64,000 nucleotides of DNA, from the NCBI GenBank assembly GCA_002239085.1, contig MPNP01000007.1, forward strand, positions 1-64,000, read 5' to 3'. The notes under the pieces are model-generated. The model had not been told where the DNA came from. It saw only the letters and a program-made list of their open reading frames with translations, and searched no databases. Below, piece after piece: positions 34,963 through 44,560 of the stretch (its first letter is position 1; each line of letters opens with the position of its first letter). A program made the translations under genes and the position numbers. This DNA comes from Rhodobacteraceae bacterium bin131 (GTDB lineage: Bacteria > Pseudomonadota > Alphaproteobacteria > Rhodobacterales > Rhodobacteraceae).

Positions 34963-35001
34963 ATGTGTATAGAATGCCCTGAAAGAGTTGGAGAGTAGGG
35001 A

Positions 35002-35076
35002 TGGCTGGGGTGGTAGGATTCGAACCTACGAATGACGGGATCAAAACCCGCTGCCTTACCGCTTGGCTACACCCCA
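35002..35076 (-). tRNA. tRNA-Gln (anticodon UUG)
   Basis: The minus strand folds into a full cloverleaf of 75 bases: acceptor TGGGGTG pairs with CACCCCA, D arm with AGCC...GGTAAGGC, a GCGGG/CCCGT anticodon stem closing loop TTTTGAT with anticodon TTG, and the T arm GGTTCGAATCC. The discriminator is G and CCA is encoded. UUG reads CAA (and by wobble CAG) Gln codons. Confidence 0.96.
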
Positions 35077-35282
35077 ATGGTGCAAGGGGAGGGATGTCTA
35101 TTAATGCTAGTGACTTGGTATCCCTGTGAATAATTGGGATTTAATCTAATTGTGTTAAAACTTCAACTTTAAGTTGGATACTTTTATTCATTTTCCCAAG
35201 AATAATTGAAAATAAAAACCCTCTTTTCCGATTCCAAACACCTTATGCAATATCACTCAAATAATTCAACAGTCAATGGATT

Positions 35283-36770
35283 CTATATCGCTTGGTCAAA
35301 GTCGCCAATTTCGGGTTCTTGGTTGAGATGTGTACGAATAAAGTCAAAGAGATTATGTAGATGGTGTTGGCTTTGGGTGCTTTCACATACGACAACGAGA
35401 TTAGGAGTATTTGAAGACGCTCTCAGCAAAAACCAAGAACCATCTTCAAGCACAAGTCGAATGCCGTTAATTGTCAATACATGATCAATATTCTGTCCCA
35501 AGATTTGTTCCTTTTTACGAAACATGTGGAAAAATTTATCAGTCAATTTTGTGATAATGGGATACTTTACTTCATCACCACAGTAGGGTGACATCGTCGG
35601 CGATAGCCACGTTTTTGGAAGTTCTTTTTTCAAGTCAGAAAGTTTAAGTGAAGGAAATTGATCCAATATTTTCAGGATTTGGAGTGTTGCTTGCAGACCG
35701 CAATCAAAGCCATCGCCTACGGGAGGTGAGAAATAAAAATGACCAGATTTTTCAATCCCTAAAATTGCTTCTGCTTCATGTGTTTTACGCCGCATGTAGC
35801 TATGACCAGTTTTCCAATACTCAACGGTGGCACCGAATTCCTTAAGTACAGAATCTCTTTCAAAGGCCCCCGTCGATTTAACATCAACAATAAATTTAGA
35901 ATTGGGACATTTTTTAGCCAATTGGCGAGCATAAATGAGCCCAAGTTTGTCAGAAAAGATTTCTTCACATTCATCATCGACTATGCCTAACCGGTCACCG
36001 TCCCCATCAATTCCTATCGCGAGGTCTGCCTGAGATTCTTTGACCATTCGCTTCATATCATTCAGCATTAAAAGAGATTCGGGGTTGGGATTGTAATTGG
36101 GGAATGTCCAGTCAGGGTCAGTGTGTAAGTGGATTACTTTGGCACCAATATTTTGTAGGAATTTAGGAGTAAATTGCGATGCGGTTCCGTTACCTGTTGC
36201 ACACACCACTTTGAGTTTACGAGATAGTTTATTTCCTTCACTTAAATGAGCAAGATAGTCTGCTGCAATCCCGTCATATGTAGTATATTGCCCTCCCTCC
36301 CGTTCTTCTTCTTTGTTTTCTAGGATTATTTTTTTCAGCTGGGCCATTTCTTCGGGTGAATGTGTAAAGGGAGGTGCAAAACCAGTTTTAATTCCGGTCC
36401 AGCCATTGGGATTGTGAGAAGCTGTCACCATACCAACGCAGGAAATACTGAGCCGAGTTCTAGCGTAATATGCCATCGGGGAAATGACTGTACCAATATC
36501 TACAACCTTCATACCCGAGGCAATCAAACCAATCACAAATGCATGTTTGATGGTAAGAGAATAAGAACGAAAATCATTTCCGACAATAATCTCGCAGCCC
36601 TGATTGAGGTTTTGGGCTTGAGTGCCAAGAGCCATGCCAACTCTGACAAATCCGCGTAAATTGATATCTTCGGGAAAGCGCCAGCGACAGTCGTATTCTC
36701 TAAACCCTGTTTGTTTAATTAGGGGGGCGTTTAAACTATCCCAGCCGGAAGGAGGGTGGTCAGTTGACAT
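35283..36770 (-). CDS. phosphomannomutase/phosphoglucomutase
   Basis: A 495-residue alpha-D-phosphohexomutase of the AlgC/ManB type that interconverts hexose 6- and 1-phosphates for nucleotide-sugar synthesis. The catalytic phosphoserine lies in TASHNPNGWTG near residue 116, the Mg2+ loop is DGDGDR near residue 254, the sugar loop is GIEKSGH near residue 338, and the phosphate-binding RASSNTP is near residue 455. It lies 4 bp after kdsA and ends the nhaA-kdsA operon, which links sugar supply to LPS assembly. Confidence 0.93.
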   Translation of the reverse strand: MSTDHPPSGWDSLNAPLIKQTGFREYDCRWRFPEDINLRGFVRVGMALGTQAQNLNQGCEIIVGNDFRSYSLTIKHAFVIGLIASGMKVVDIGTVISPMAYYARTRLSISCVGMVTASHNPNGWTGIKTGFAPPFTHSPEEMAQLKKIILENKEEEREGGQYTTYDGIAADYLAHLSEGNKLSRKLKVVCATGNGTASQFTPKFLQNIGAKVIHLHTDPDWTFPNYNPNPESLLMLNDMKRMVKESQADLAIGIDGDGDRLGIVDDECEEIFSDKLGLIYARQLAKKCPNSKFIVDVKSTGAFERDSVLKEFGATVEYWKTGHSYMRRKTHEAEAILGIEKSGHFYFSPPVGDGFDCGLQATLQILKILDQFPSLKLSDLKKELPKTWLSPTMSPYCGDEVKYPIITKLTDKFFHMFRKKEQILGQNIDHVLTINGIRLVLEDGSWFLLRASSNTPNLVVVCESTQSQHHLHNLFDFIRTHLNQEPEIGDFDQAI

Positions 36771-36774
36771 TGAT

Positions 36775-37614
36775 TTATTGCTTGAATCTGGAATCGGATT
36801 TTGTTACGTGATCAATTTTGATGAGGGTGACGAGTACATCTTCAAGTTCATCTAAACAAAGCATATTTGGTCCATCGCTCGGGGCTTGATCGGGATTCTC
36901 ATGAACCTCTAAAAAAACACCTGCAACTCCTACCGCTACACTTGCTCGAGCGATAACTTGGGCATACTCTCTTTGACCGCCAGAACTTGATCCCTGACCG
37001 CCTGGCAATTGGACCGAATGCGTGGCATCAATGATAACTGGATAACCTGTAGCCGCTAAAATCGGTAAACTACGCATATCACTGATTAGGTTGTTGTATC
37101 CGAAAACTGTGCCTCGTTCACATAAAAGGATGTTCTGATTGCCTGTGCTCGCTATTTTCTCAATCACCGGGGTCATATCCCAAGGAGCCATAAATTGGCC
37201 CTTCTTTACATTAACTGGTAGTCCAGTTTGACCTGCGGCAATTAATAAATCTGTTTGTCGACATAAAAATGCCGGGATTTGAAGCATATCAACATATTCA
37301 GCAGCAATTGCGCACTGTTCCGCAGTATGAACATCAGTGATTACAGGGCAATTAACCTCTTTTTTTACCTCGGCCAGTATCTCAAGTCCTTTCATTATTC
37401 CTGGCCCTCGTATGCCAGTGAGCGAGGTACGATTGGCCTTATCATACGAAGACTTAAACACAAATTTAATGCCTAAACTTTGACAAAGGGATGTTAATGC
37501 ACGAGCTATCTTTAGAGAATGCCCCAAACTCTCTATTTGACAGGGCCCGGCGATCAAGCCAAACGGTCGGTCATTCGAAAAAATCTGTCGTTCAATGACA
37601 ACTTTATGCATCAT
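36775..37614 (-). CDS. kdsA: 3-deoxy-8-phosphooctulonate synthase (Kdo-8-P synthase)
   Basis: KdsA condenses arabinose 5-phosphate with phosphoenolpyruvate to Kdo-8-phosphate for lipid A-core LPS. The 279-residue TIM-barrel protein has GPCQIES (C25) near the N-terminus, KANRTS, the TDVHTAEQ block and DATHSVQLPGG. The Cys in GPCQIES replaces the Asn of the E. coli enzyme, which places it with the metal-dependent class. Its presence is good evidence for a Gram-negative outer membrane. It follows nhaA by 11 bp. Confidence 0.95.
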   Translation of the reverse strand: MMHKVVIERQIFSNDRPFGLIAGPCQIESLGHSLKIARALTSLCQSLGIKFVFKSSYDKANRTSLTGIRGPGIMKGLEILAEVKKEVNCPVITDVHTAEQCAIAAEYVDMLQIPAFLCRQTDLLIAAGQTGLPVNVKKGQFMAPWDMTPVIEKIASTGNQNILLCERGTVFGYNNLISDMRSLPILAATGYPVIIDATHSVQLPGGQGSSSGGQREYAQVIARASVAVGVAGVFLEVHENPDQAPSDGPNMLCLDELEDVLVTLIKIDHVTKSDSRFKQ

Positions 37615-37625
37615 TTTGCGAAGAA

Positions 37626-38909
37626 TTAATGCGAGTGTAGATCAGTTTGAAAATGATCAATTTTCTTCACCTTGAAAAAGCGACTCACCCCGATTGCAAT
37701 CGGCGCTCCCGCTAGACTAATTAAAGCCCCCATTTTCGCAGCATCTTGGACTTCGCCTGGTGCAAAAGCAACGGCAGCAACAAATAAAGATACCGTAAAT
37801 CCAATTCCCGCCACGAAACCAATAATCAAAATATCGCTCAAAGTCATACTGTCAGGTATTCCAAATTTAAATACATTGGCACCGAGCCATCCAAAGATAA
37901 ATATTCCAATAGGCTTGCCGACGAGCAACCCTAACAAAACTAAGTAGGTCGGTGTTCCGATCGAAGAAAATTCCACCCCTGCGTTGGCAAAACCAAACAA
38001 AAACAGGATGAATTCAATCGGGAATTTAAGGTCATGCTCAGCTCGATTTAGCAGATCAGGAAATTTCTTCTCGCCATCGGCAAACATTCCTAGAGTTGTT
38101 TCGGCATGAGGAATTGCAGGAATGATAGGTAAAAGGCCAAGCGCTGGATGCAATCCAGCCTCTTGAAACCCCAACCAAGAAATAATACCGGCAACTAAAT
38201 ATGGCCAGTATGAAAAAGTTTGATAAACAAACTTAGTTCGGGCAGTGCTCCCTTCTTTTTTGTCAAGGTGGTTGGGTAACCAGTTAAACAGAATATACAC
38301 TAAAATCACGGCCAACAATGATAGCAACAACCATTCTGGTGCGAGCTCGCCAGTTGGATAAAATACAGCGATAATGATTAATCCTGCGGCGTCATCGGCT
38401 ATTGCTAATAGCAGTAGGAATCTGACCGCAGGGTGCCCCGCGCCAAATATGACTCGGCCAATGAGGTAAGAAAAAGCTATATCGGTTGCTGTCGGGATCG
38501 CCCAGCCATTGGCGACAGCCGAATAGGTTTCTGAACCTAATAACCAAGCAATTCCAAGATAAGTAATGACTGGGCCAATCATTCCTCCTGCTGTAGCAAA
38601 TAAGGGAGTAATTGCTTTTTTACCTCTCAGCGAGCCGTTTTTGAGAGCGACCGCTTCCCATACTTCCTTACCAGCGACAGCAAAGAAGAAGGCCATTAAT
38701 ATATCATTGACTAAATAGTGGAAGGTCAGTTTACGACTAAATAACCCAGGGTCATCACCATAGAGCTTGCCAACAAGACTTTCTTTCAACAAGACAAAAT
38801 CAACAATCTGATGGTAAGAGTTTGGGTCGATATTGGCCCAGATAAGCGCGATAAAAGCACCTCCTATTAATAGAAGTGAATATTGAGAAATAAAATTCCA
38901 AACTCGCAT
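37626..38909 (-). CDS. nhaA: Na+/H+ antiporter NhaA
   Basis: An inner-membrane antiporter that exports Na+ in exchange for protons. The 427-residue protein shows about twelve hydrophobic segments, the ion-binding aspartate pair in LAIADDAAGL near residue 165, and the PTATDIAFS block of the unwound helix IV. An AGGAG ribosome-binding site precedes the ATG by about 9 bp. It heads a compact nhaA-kdsA-phosphohexomutase operon, which is an unusual partnering. It fits a salt-exposed habitat but does not prove one. Confidence 0.95.
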   Translation of the reverse strand: MRVWNFISQYSLLLIGGAFIALIWANIDPNSYHQIVDFVLLKESLVGKLYGDDPGLFSRKLTFHYLVNDILMAFFFAVAGKEVWEAVALKNGSLRGKKAITPLFATAGGMIGPVITYLGIAWLLGSETYSAVANGWAIPTATDIAFSYLIGRVIFGAGHPAVRFLLLLAIADDAAGLIIIAVFYPTGELAPEWLLLSLLAVILVYILFNWLPNHLDKKEGSTARTKFVYQTFSYWPYLVAGIISWLGFQEAGLHPALGLLPIIPAIPHAETTLGMFADGEKKFPDLLNRAEHDLKFPIEFILFLFGFANAGVEFSSIGTPTYLVLLGLLVGKPIGIFIFGWLGANVFKFGIPDSMTLSDILIIGFVAGIGFTVSLFVAAVAFAPGEVQDAAKMGALISLAGAPIAIGVSRFFKVKKIDHFQTDLHSH

Positions 38910-39076
38910 GCAGTTATCTCCTGTTCCAAACTTTCAAATACGACTATTCAAGTACGCCATTGGCATCAGCCAATTTATATTCTTCAAGCATCATAATAAA
39001 CCATTAATTGGCGGAAAGGTCAATTCAATCATAACCCAAAATGTACACAAAACTGATCTCTGTATTGGAAGATAAT

Positions 39077-40015
39077 CTAATACCCTTGGGTAAAATTGAC
39101 TATATTCTGCATGCCGATACCTTTGAGATCTCGAACAATATTTTCAGCGATTGATAGAGAGCCCGTTTGCGGACGGGTTTCGGATGAGATATGAGGCCAA
39201 ATTGAGACTTTTTTATGTTTCCAAAACGGATGATCTAAGGGTAGAGGCTCTTGCTTGAATACATCCAAAGTCGCATGTGATAATTGACCTTGGTCAAGAG
39301 CTTTAAGTAACGCTTTCTCGTCAATTAATCCACCACGACCGCTGTTGATGAGAACTAAACCCCTTTTGCAATAACCCAGTGTTTCTTCATTAATAATATT
39401 TTCTGTGCGTGGTGTTAAAGGTATTAATAAAACAAGAAAATCTGACATGCCGAGGATTGACCTCAGTCCTTCGTCACTTGTTTGCGTAACTATATTGGGC
39501 AAGTCTTTGGGTGTACGGCTCCAGCCCATGACATTAAAATTGAATTGTGAGAGCTTTTCAGCACAAGCAGAACCAAGTACTCCAAGACCAAGAATTCCAA
39601 CCGTTCGGCTCCGTGCTAGAGGAGGTAGAGCATCCTTAAGCCACTTGCCATCAGCATTAGTGATGTGAATATCCATATTCAAATGGTGACGTAATACTTG
39701 AGCCGTTACCCACTCAACCATTCCCTCAACCATACCTGGATCATTCATGCGCACCAAGGGACATTGTATTGTTGAGTTATGAATAATATTCTCCACTCCG
39801 GCCCAAAGGTTGAATACAGCTCTGAGGTTAGTATAGGGTGAATAATCCTGAATCTTACTGCATGGAGAGGTGATAATGTAATCAAGCGAAGCGGGTTTAT
39901 CTGCCTGAGTAACTAATGAAACCTCAAGGTCAACTTCCCGAAAGGCTTTTGTCAGCCATTCAAGCCATTCCGATTGATTAATCACGTTAGATGCAAACAA
40001 GACCTTGGGCTTCAT
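39077..40015 (-). CDS. D-2-hydroxyacid dehydrogenase, glyoxylate/hydroxypyruvate reductase A-like
   Basis: A 312-residue NAD(P)-dependent reductase of the GhrA group. It has the Rossmann motif GILGLGVLGSAC near residue 141 followed by GWSRTPK, whose basic residues suggest NADPH preference. The catalytic Arg lies in LINSGRGGLID and the His in WPHISSETRP. GhrA reduces glyoxylate and hydroxypyruvate, and glyoxylate is a product of the allantoin pathway elsewhere in the window. It overlaps rodA by 4 bp and so is transcribed with the cell-shape genes, which is probably accidental. Confidence 0.88.
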   Translation of the reverse strand: MKPKVLFASNVINQSEWLEWLTKAFREVDLEVSLVTQADKPASLDYIITSPCSKIQDYSPYTNLRAVFNLWAGVENIIHNSTIQCPLVRMNDPGMVEGMVEWVTAQVLRHHLNMDIHITNADGKWLKDALPPLARSRTVGILGLGVLGSACAEKLSQFNFNVMGWSRTPKDLPNIVTQTSDEGLRSILGMSDFLVLLIPLTPRTENIINEETLGYCKRGLVLINSGRGGLIDEKALLKALDQGQLSHATLDVFKQEPLPLDHPFWKHKKVSIWPHISSETRPQTGSLSIAENIVRDLKGIGMQNIVNFTQGY

Positions 40016-41163
40016 GTTTCAAGCCTTTTAGGATCATGAATGATCGCACTTTGCGCAATGCCAAGGGCAATCATAATTGTTAATAATGATGAGCCGCCAT
40101 AAGAAATAAGGGGTAATGGAACTCCGACAACCGGAAGAAGTCCCGTTACCATTCCAATGTTTGTTGAAAAATATAAAAACAATAATCCTGCTATTCCCGA
40201 CAGTATCAAACAACCGAACCGGTTTAAATTGACATATGCGTAGTATAACAAAACGACGACTAGGGCAAAAAATAAAATGAGGACAATCAAACTCCAGACG
40301 AGGCCAAGTTCTTCGGCAAGAACAGTAAAGGCAAAATCAGTATGGATTTCTGGTAAAAATTTTAATTGACTTTGAGTGCCATTGAGAAGTCCCTTTCCAT
40401 CAATTCCTCCAGATCCGATCGCAATTAATGACTGTGTGATATGATAACCTGCACCTAAAGGGTCCAAATCTGGATTAAGATAAATATCAATCCGTTTATA
40501 CTGATAATCTTTCAATAACTGCCATGCTGTACCACGGCTGATTAATACAATTGCTACGCCGCTGACCAATACAATCAGAAGCCCAATGAAATAGTAAATA
40601 CTGACTCCAGCAACAAACAGCACGATTCCGCCTCCAATTAAAATGAGAAAGGAGGTTCCTAAATCGGGTTGAGTTAGAACCAGTAACACAGGTACAAGTA
40701 AGATTCCCAACGGAACGATAAGCTGGAGAGGATTAGATATTTCTCTGAGGTCAATCCGACAATAATAATTGGCTAGGGCAATGATACAGGTTAATTTAAC
40801 CAACTCGGAGGGTTGCAGGGTAAAAAAACCAATGTCAATCCAACGTTTAGCACCCATTGCTTGTAATCCGATTAATTCAACAAGAATGAGGAGGCCAATA
40901 CTAAAAAAATAAAGTGGGTACGCAACTCGTTGCCAAAAAGATAAGGGAGTAAAGGCTATTCCAAACAGAAGTAATAATCCGAAGAGACATTTGAAAAGTT
41001 GCGGAATGACCCAAGGTTTCGGGTCACCTTGACCAACAGAATATAAGATAATAAAGCCTATGGCGGCAAGGATAGCGGTAAGGGTGATAAGAATAAAGTC
41101 AAAATACTTTATTTTTTCCCAAAAGGTAAGAGATGGATGCGGATTAAACTGAACGAAGGTCAT
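40012..41163 (-). CDS. rodA: rod-shape SEDS glycosyltransferase RodA
   Basis: RodA polymerises peptidoglycan glycan strands for side-wall growth with PBP2. The 383-residue protein has about ten membrane segments and SEDS signatures: QPSELVKL near residue 120, the PDLGTS segment containing the catalytic Asp, and the C-terminal GVPLPLISYGGSSLL. It overlaps mrdA by 4 bp (ATGA), so the polymerase and transpeptidase are made together. Confidence 0.96.
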   Translation of the reverse strand: MTFVQFNPHPSLTFWEKIKYFDFILITLTAILAAIGFIILYSVGQGDPKPWVIPQLFKCLFGLLLLFGIAFTPLSFWQRVAYPLYFFSIGLLILVELIGLQAMGAKRWIDIGFFTLQPSELVKLTCIIALANYYCRIDLREISNPLQLIVPLGILLVPVLLVLTQPDLGTSFLILIGGGIVLFVAGVSIYYFIGLLIVLVSGVAIVLISRGTAWQLLKDYQYKRIDIYLNPDLDPLGAGYHITQSLIAIGSGGIDGKGLLNGTQSQLKFLPEIHTDFAFTVLAEELGLVWSLIVLILFFALVVVLLYYAYVNLNRFGCLILSGIAGLLFLYFSTNIGMVTGLLPVVGVPLPLISYGGSSLLTIMIALGIAQSAIIHDPKRLET

Positions 41164-43115
41164 ACATTTGGTCTTTCATCTGACGGTTCCTGTTGTCGTC
41201 GAATATCCATATTTTTCCTGAGTTCAATCACCTCACTTCGAACGTCGCTCGGATATGCATCAATTGAGGGCATTCCACCATAATGGGTAAACGCGAGAAG
41301 ATCACGAGCTATGGGCGCGGCAACTCTAGAACCACTTCCACCATGTTCGATAATTACCGCGGCAACATATTTTGGTTCTTCGACCGGACCAAATCCAACA
41401 AACAAGGAATGGTCACGGCTTTCTCTAGGTATGTTTTCATTTTGCAAACCTTGTTCTCGTAATTGTGTATCAATTCTTTTGACTTGACTCGTTGCAGTTT
41501 TACCAGCGATTCGAAAATTCGGATCAATAATCCGGGAACGAAAGGCCGTTCCAAGTTTGTCATTGACCGCGGAGTCAAATCCATCTGTAACAAGTTTAAG
41601 GTGGGATTGGTTGAGACCAATTGGTTCCCAATCAGGAGCTGGGAGGTCATTTCCTCCCAATGACCGGATCAATCGAGGGTTAATCTTAAGGCCGGATACT
41701 AGACGAGCAACCATGACACCAAGCTGGAGAACCGAACTTAATACAAATCCCTGACCGATGGACGCATTAATAGTATCTCCCGCGACCCAACGCTCACCAG
41801 TTCGAGAAAACTTCCAATCCTGATTAGGAACTAAGCCGGGAGAAACATTAGGAAGAGGTAAATCAAAAGTCTGCCCCAAGCCAAAGCGCTCGGCCATTGC
41901 CGCGATTTGTTTAATACCCACTTGTAAGGCTAATTCATAATAATAAACATCACAGGACTCACTGATACTCTTATGCAAATTGGTGACACCATGACCTTGT
42001 TTTTTCCAGCAGAATATCTTTTTATCATAAAAATCAAATGAGCCATTACAAAATACCGTTTCCTCTGGAGTAATGACCCCCGCATGTAAGCCTGCTAGGG
42101 CAGTAATCATTTTAAAGATTGAACCTGGGGGATATTGTCCACCTGATGCTCGGTCAAATAATGGGTAATGTTCATGATTGAGATAGTTGCGATATTCGTC
42201 TTGAGTAATTCCTTGGACGAATAAATTGGGGTTGAACGAAGGGGTCGATACGAGGGCAAGAATATCTCCTTTCTCTAGATCCATTATGATAGCGGACCCA
42301 ACCTCAGTCCCCAAACGTGAGAACGTATATTCTTGAAGCGTATGGTCCAAAGTTAACTGGATATTTTGCCCTGCTTCATTGGGCTGAATATCAAGCTCTC
42401 TGATTTTTCGGCCATGGACATTAACCTCATACTTCACATGCCCTGGTTGACCTCTCAGTTCCCCCTCTAAGGATTTCTCAATTCCAGTCTTGCCGATCTT
42501 GAACTTAGGATGAACATAGAGTGCTTTTGCCTCCTGATTAGTTGAAAGTTCCTGCTGTGAAACTAAACCGACATAGCCGATAATGTGGCTAAATATTTTG
42601 CCTAGAGGGTAATATCTTTGATTTGCAAACTCAACGTTGACACCGCCTAAAGCGGGGCCATTGACAGAGATCTCGGCAACTTGTTTCCACGATAGTTTAT
42701 CAGCTAAAAGAACGGGAATAAAGGGTAAATTGCTGCGAACTTTCTGGAGTATACCGTTAGTATCCTCTTCACTTAAATGAATAATTTGGGAAAAATTAGC
42801 GAGAGTTTGTTGTACATTATTGGCCTCTTCAGGAATCAAAGAGGCCCAATATTCTTGAATGTTTTTAGCAAGCACTACGCCATTGCGATCAACAATCAGA
42901 CCTCGTTCTGGCAGGATTAAGCCGTAGGAAATACGATTCGCTTCTGCTTGGTCAGTGTAATACTTTTGATCAATAGCCTGAAGATAAACTATGCGGCGGC
43001 CGATGACACCGGCAATAATAAGTTGCGCTGCACCAAGCAAGAGAACTCTTCTTGAAAGTTTGCGGGCAGAATTTGAAGACATTTTTTCGAGACGAGACAT
43101 AGAAACGACTATCAC
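41160..43115 (-). CDS. mrdA: penicillin-binding protein 2
   Basis: PBP2 is the transpeptidase of the elongasome. The 651-residue class B enzyme has an N-terminal membrane anchor (about residues 22-44), a pedestal dimerisation region, and a transpeptidase domain with nucleophile S332 in SIFK, the S-x-D motif SCD near residue 392, and a third motif at 539-541 that reads KTA instead of the usual KTG/KSG. The GTG at 43115 overlaps the mreD stop; an ATG at 43100 or 43082 may be the true start since no ribosome-binding site favours the GTG. The N-terminus is therefore uncertain by up to 11 residues. Confidence 0.95.
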   Translation of the reverse strand: MIVVSMSRLEKMSSNSARKLSRRVLLLGAAQLIIAGVIGRRIVYLQAIDQKYYTDQAEANRISYGLILPERGLIVDRNGVVLAKNIQEYWASLIPEEANNVQQTLANFSQIIHLSEEDTNGILQKVRSNLPFIPVLLADKLSWKQVAEISVNGPALGGVNVEFANQRYYPLGKIFSHIIGYVGLVSQQELSTNQEAKALYVHPKFKIGKTGIEKSLEGELRGQPGHVKYEVNVHGRKIRELDIQPNEAGQNIQLTLDHTLQEYTFSRLGTEVGSAIIMDLEKGDILALVSTPSFNPNLFVQGITQDEYRNYLNHEHYPLFDRASGGQYPPGSIFKMITALAGLHAGVITPEETVFCNGSFDFYDKKIFCWKKQGHGVTNLHKSISESCDVYYYELALQVGIKQIAAMAERFGLGQTFDLPLPNVSPGLVPNQDWKFSRTGERWVAGDTINASIGQGFVLSSVLQLGVMVARLVSGLKINPRLIRSLGGNDLPAPDWEPIGLNQSHLKLVTDGFDSAVNDKLGTAFRSRIIDPNFRIAGKTATSQVKRIDTQLREQGLQNENIPRESRDHSLFVGFGPVEEPKYVAAVIIEHGGSGSRVAAPIARDLLAFTHYGGMPSIDAYPSDVRSEVIELRKNMDIRRQQEPSDERPNV

Positions 43116-43633
43116 TACTGACTGGGAGATAGAGTTACTTTATACATTCTAAAAACTAGGTTGGTGGCGATAACCGTAAAGGGATAAACAAGAATTGTGA
43201 AACCAACAAGTACTAAAATTTCGTTGAGTGGTGGTCGTGAAGATAAAATCAGTAGAAAAATGAAATAGTGGAATAGGTTTGCTGCCAAGTAGGTGGCACA
43301 GAACAAACTCCATTCGGCAAGGAAAGAGCGATAGCGAATCACGCCAAACATTTGCCGCAGAAATTCCAAAGCGGCGACAGCGATTGCTGCCCAAAGACCT
43401 AATGGTAATCCGTATAAGATATCCTGCAAAAACCAAATAGCAACGAGGAGCAGGGTGGGTACTAAATAGGGTTTGCGAAGAATCCATGATGCTGCAAAGC
43501 AAAAGAGAAAGTCAAACTGGAATGTTGATGCCGCAGATACTCCTTGAGGGTTGAGTACAAAGAGGATATAGCCGATACAGAGAGTAAAGAAAATGAAAGT
43601 GTAAATACCCCTAATAAGTTGATGTTTGGTCAA
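43115..43633 (-). CDS. mreD: rod-shape-determining protein MreD
   Basis: A 172-residue, strongly hydrophobic inner-membrane protein with about five or six spans, located between mreC and mrdA as in most rod-shaped proteobacteria. MreD sequences are poorly conserved, so the assignment rests on size, hydrophobicity and position. It abuts mreC with no spacer. Confidence 0.9.
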   Translation of the reverse strand: MTKHQLIRGIYTFIFFTLCIGYILFVLNPQGVSAASTFQFDFLFCFAASWILRKPYLVPTLLLVAIWFLQDILYGLPLGLWAAIAVAALEFLRQMFGVIRYRSFLAEWSLFCATYLAANLFHYFIFLLILSSRPPLNEILVLVGFTILVYPFTVIATNLVFRMYKVTLSPSQ

Positions 43634-44560
43634 TTAAGGGGCTCCCGCGGGATTTGTTGTTTCTGGATTGAGAACTATTTCGGCGCTTTGCTCTTCTATA
43701 ACGGCTTGCTCCTTGATGATCAGACTCACATTTTGCAGGTTTAAAAGGTCTGCTGAAAGTATAACCCTGAGCTTTCCATCTGAGCCTTTCATGACAGTAC
43801 CTACAGCAAGGTCTGGTGGAAATACTCCCCCATCTCCATTCGTCATGATTTGATCACCGGCCTCAATATCGGCACTCGTGTTAATGAGGTCAATCTGCGG
43901 TAAAGAGGTATTATCGCCATGGACAATACCACGATTACCAGAGGGAAGAACACGAACTGGAATACGGCTTGATGAGTCAGTGATTAACAATAGTCGAGAT
44001 GAGTTTCGGGAGGCATTGGTAACCCGTCCTACTATTCCTACTCCATCCGTAGCTGGCAGACCGACCATAACCCCATTTTCAGTGCCCGATGATAACAATA
44101 CTGAGTGGCTAAAAGGTGAAGTCGTATCAGCCAATACACTCGCTGAGATTGTCGGAAAATCAACTGTAGGAGAAAAATTTACGAACTTCCTCAGCATGGT
44201 ATTTTCTTCTTCCAAGCTCAAGGCATAAGTCTGCCAGCGTTTTAAATCACTTTGTAAAGAGGTTATGGTTGCTTGCGAATCACGATATCTCGACATGTCT
44301 TGGAAGAATCGAATTGTAGCAAAATACATATCACTAGGAATTTGACCCAACTCAATTGAAGGTATTAATAAATCAATGGCATCTGAGCGGAGTTTTTCAG
44401 CACGTGAACCTTCAAGCCGCCAAAAAATAAAGATGCCAATTAGAGCGGCGACCAATATAATCACAAAAAGTCTCTTGAGTGGCCGCTTATATGTTTCGAG
44501 CTCTTCTCCTACTTCATTATATTGTGAATTTCGCGTCAATTGCCTAGCTACTGTAATCAA
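43634..44560 (-). CDS. mreC: rod-shape-determining protein MreC
   Basis: MreC is the periplasmic scaffold that activates PBP2-RodA. The 308-residue protein has a cytoplasmic N-terminus, one membrane span (about residues 31-47), a coiled-coil stretch (about 90-115) and the beta-barrel MreC domain with FSHSVLLSSGTENGVMVG and conserved IPVRV. It begins with a TTG inside the end of mreB (17 bp overlap), so translation depends on mreB. A second TTG seven codons later is possible. The C-terminal 25 residues are Glu/Pro-rich and likely disordered. Confidence 0.94.
   Translation of the reverse strand: MITVARQLTRNSQYNEVGEELETYKRPLKRLFVIILVAALIGIFIFWRLEGSRAEKLRSDAIDLLIPSIELGQIPSDMYFATIRFFQDMSRYRDSQATITSLQSDLKRWQTYALSLEEENTMLRKFVNFSPTVDFPTISASVLADTTSPFSHSVLLSSGTENGVMVGLPATDGVGIVGRVTNASRNSSRLLLITDSSSRIPVRVLPSGNRGIVHGDNTSLPQIDLINTSADIEAGDQIMTNGDGGVFPPDLAVGTVMKGSDGKLRVILSADLLNLQNVSLIIKEQAVIEEQSAEIVLNPETTNPAGAP

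Noticed and set aside
34940..35076. tRNA-Gln as the attachment site of an island carrying the helicase fusion
   Set aside because: The helicase gene lies on the 3' side of the tRNA, but I found no repeat of the tRNA 3' end, no integrase gene and no other cargo.
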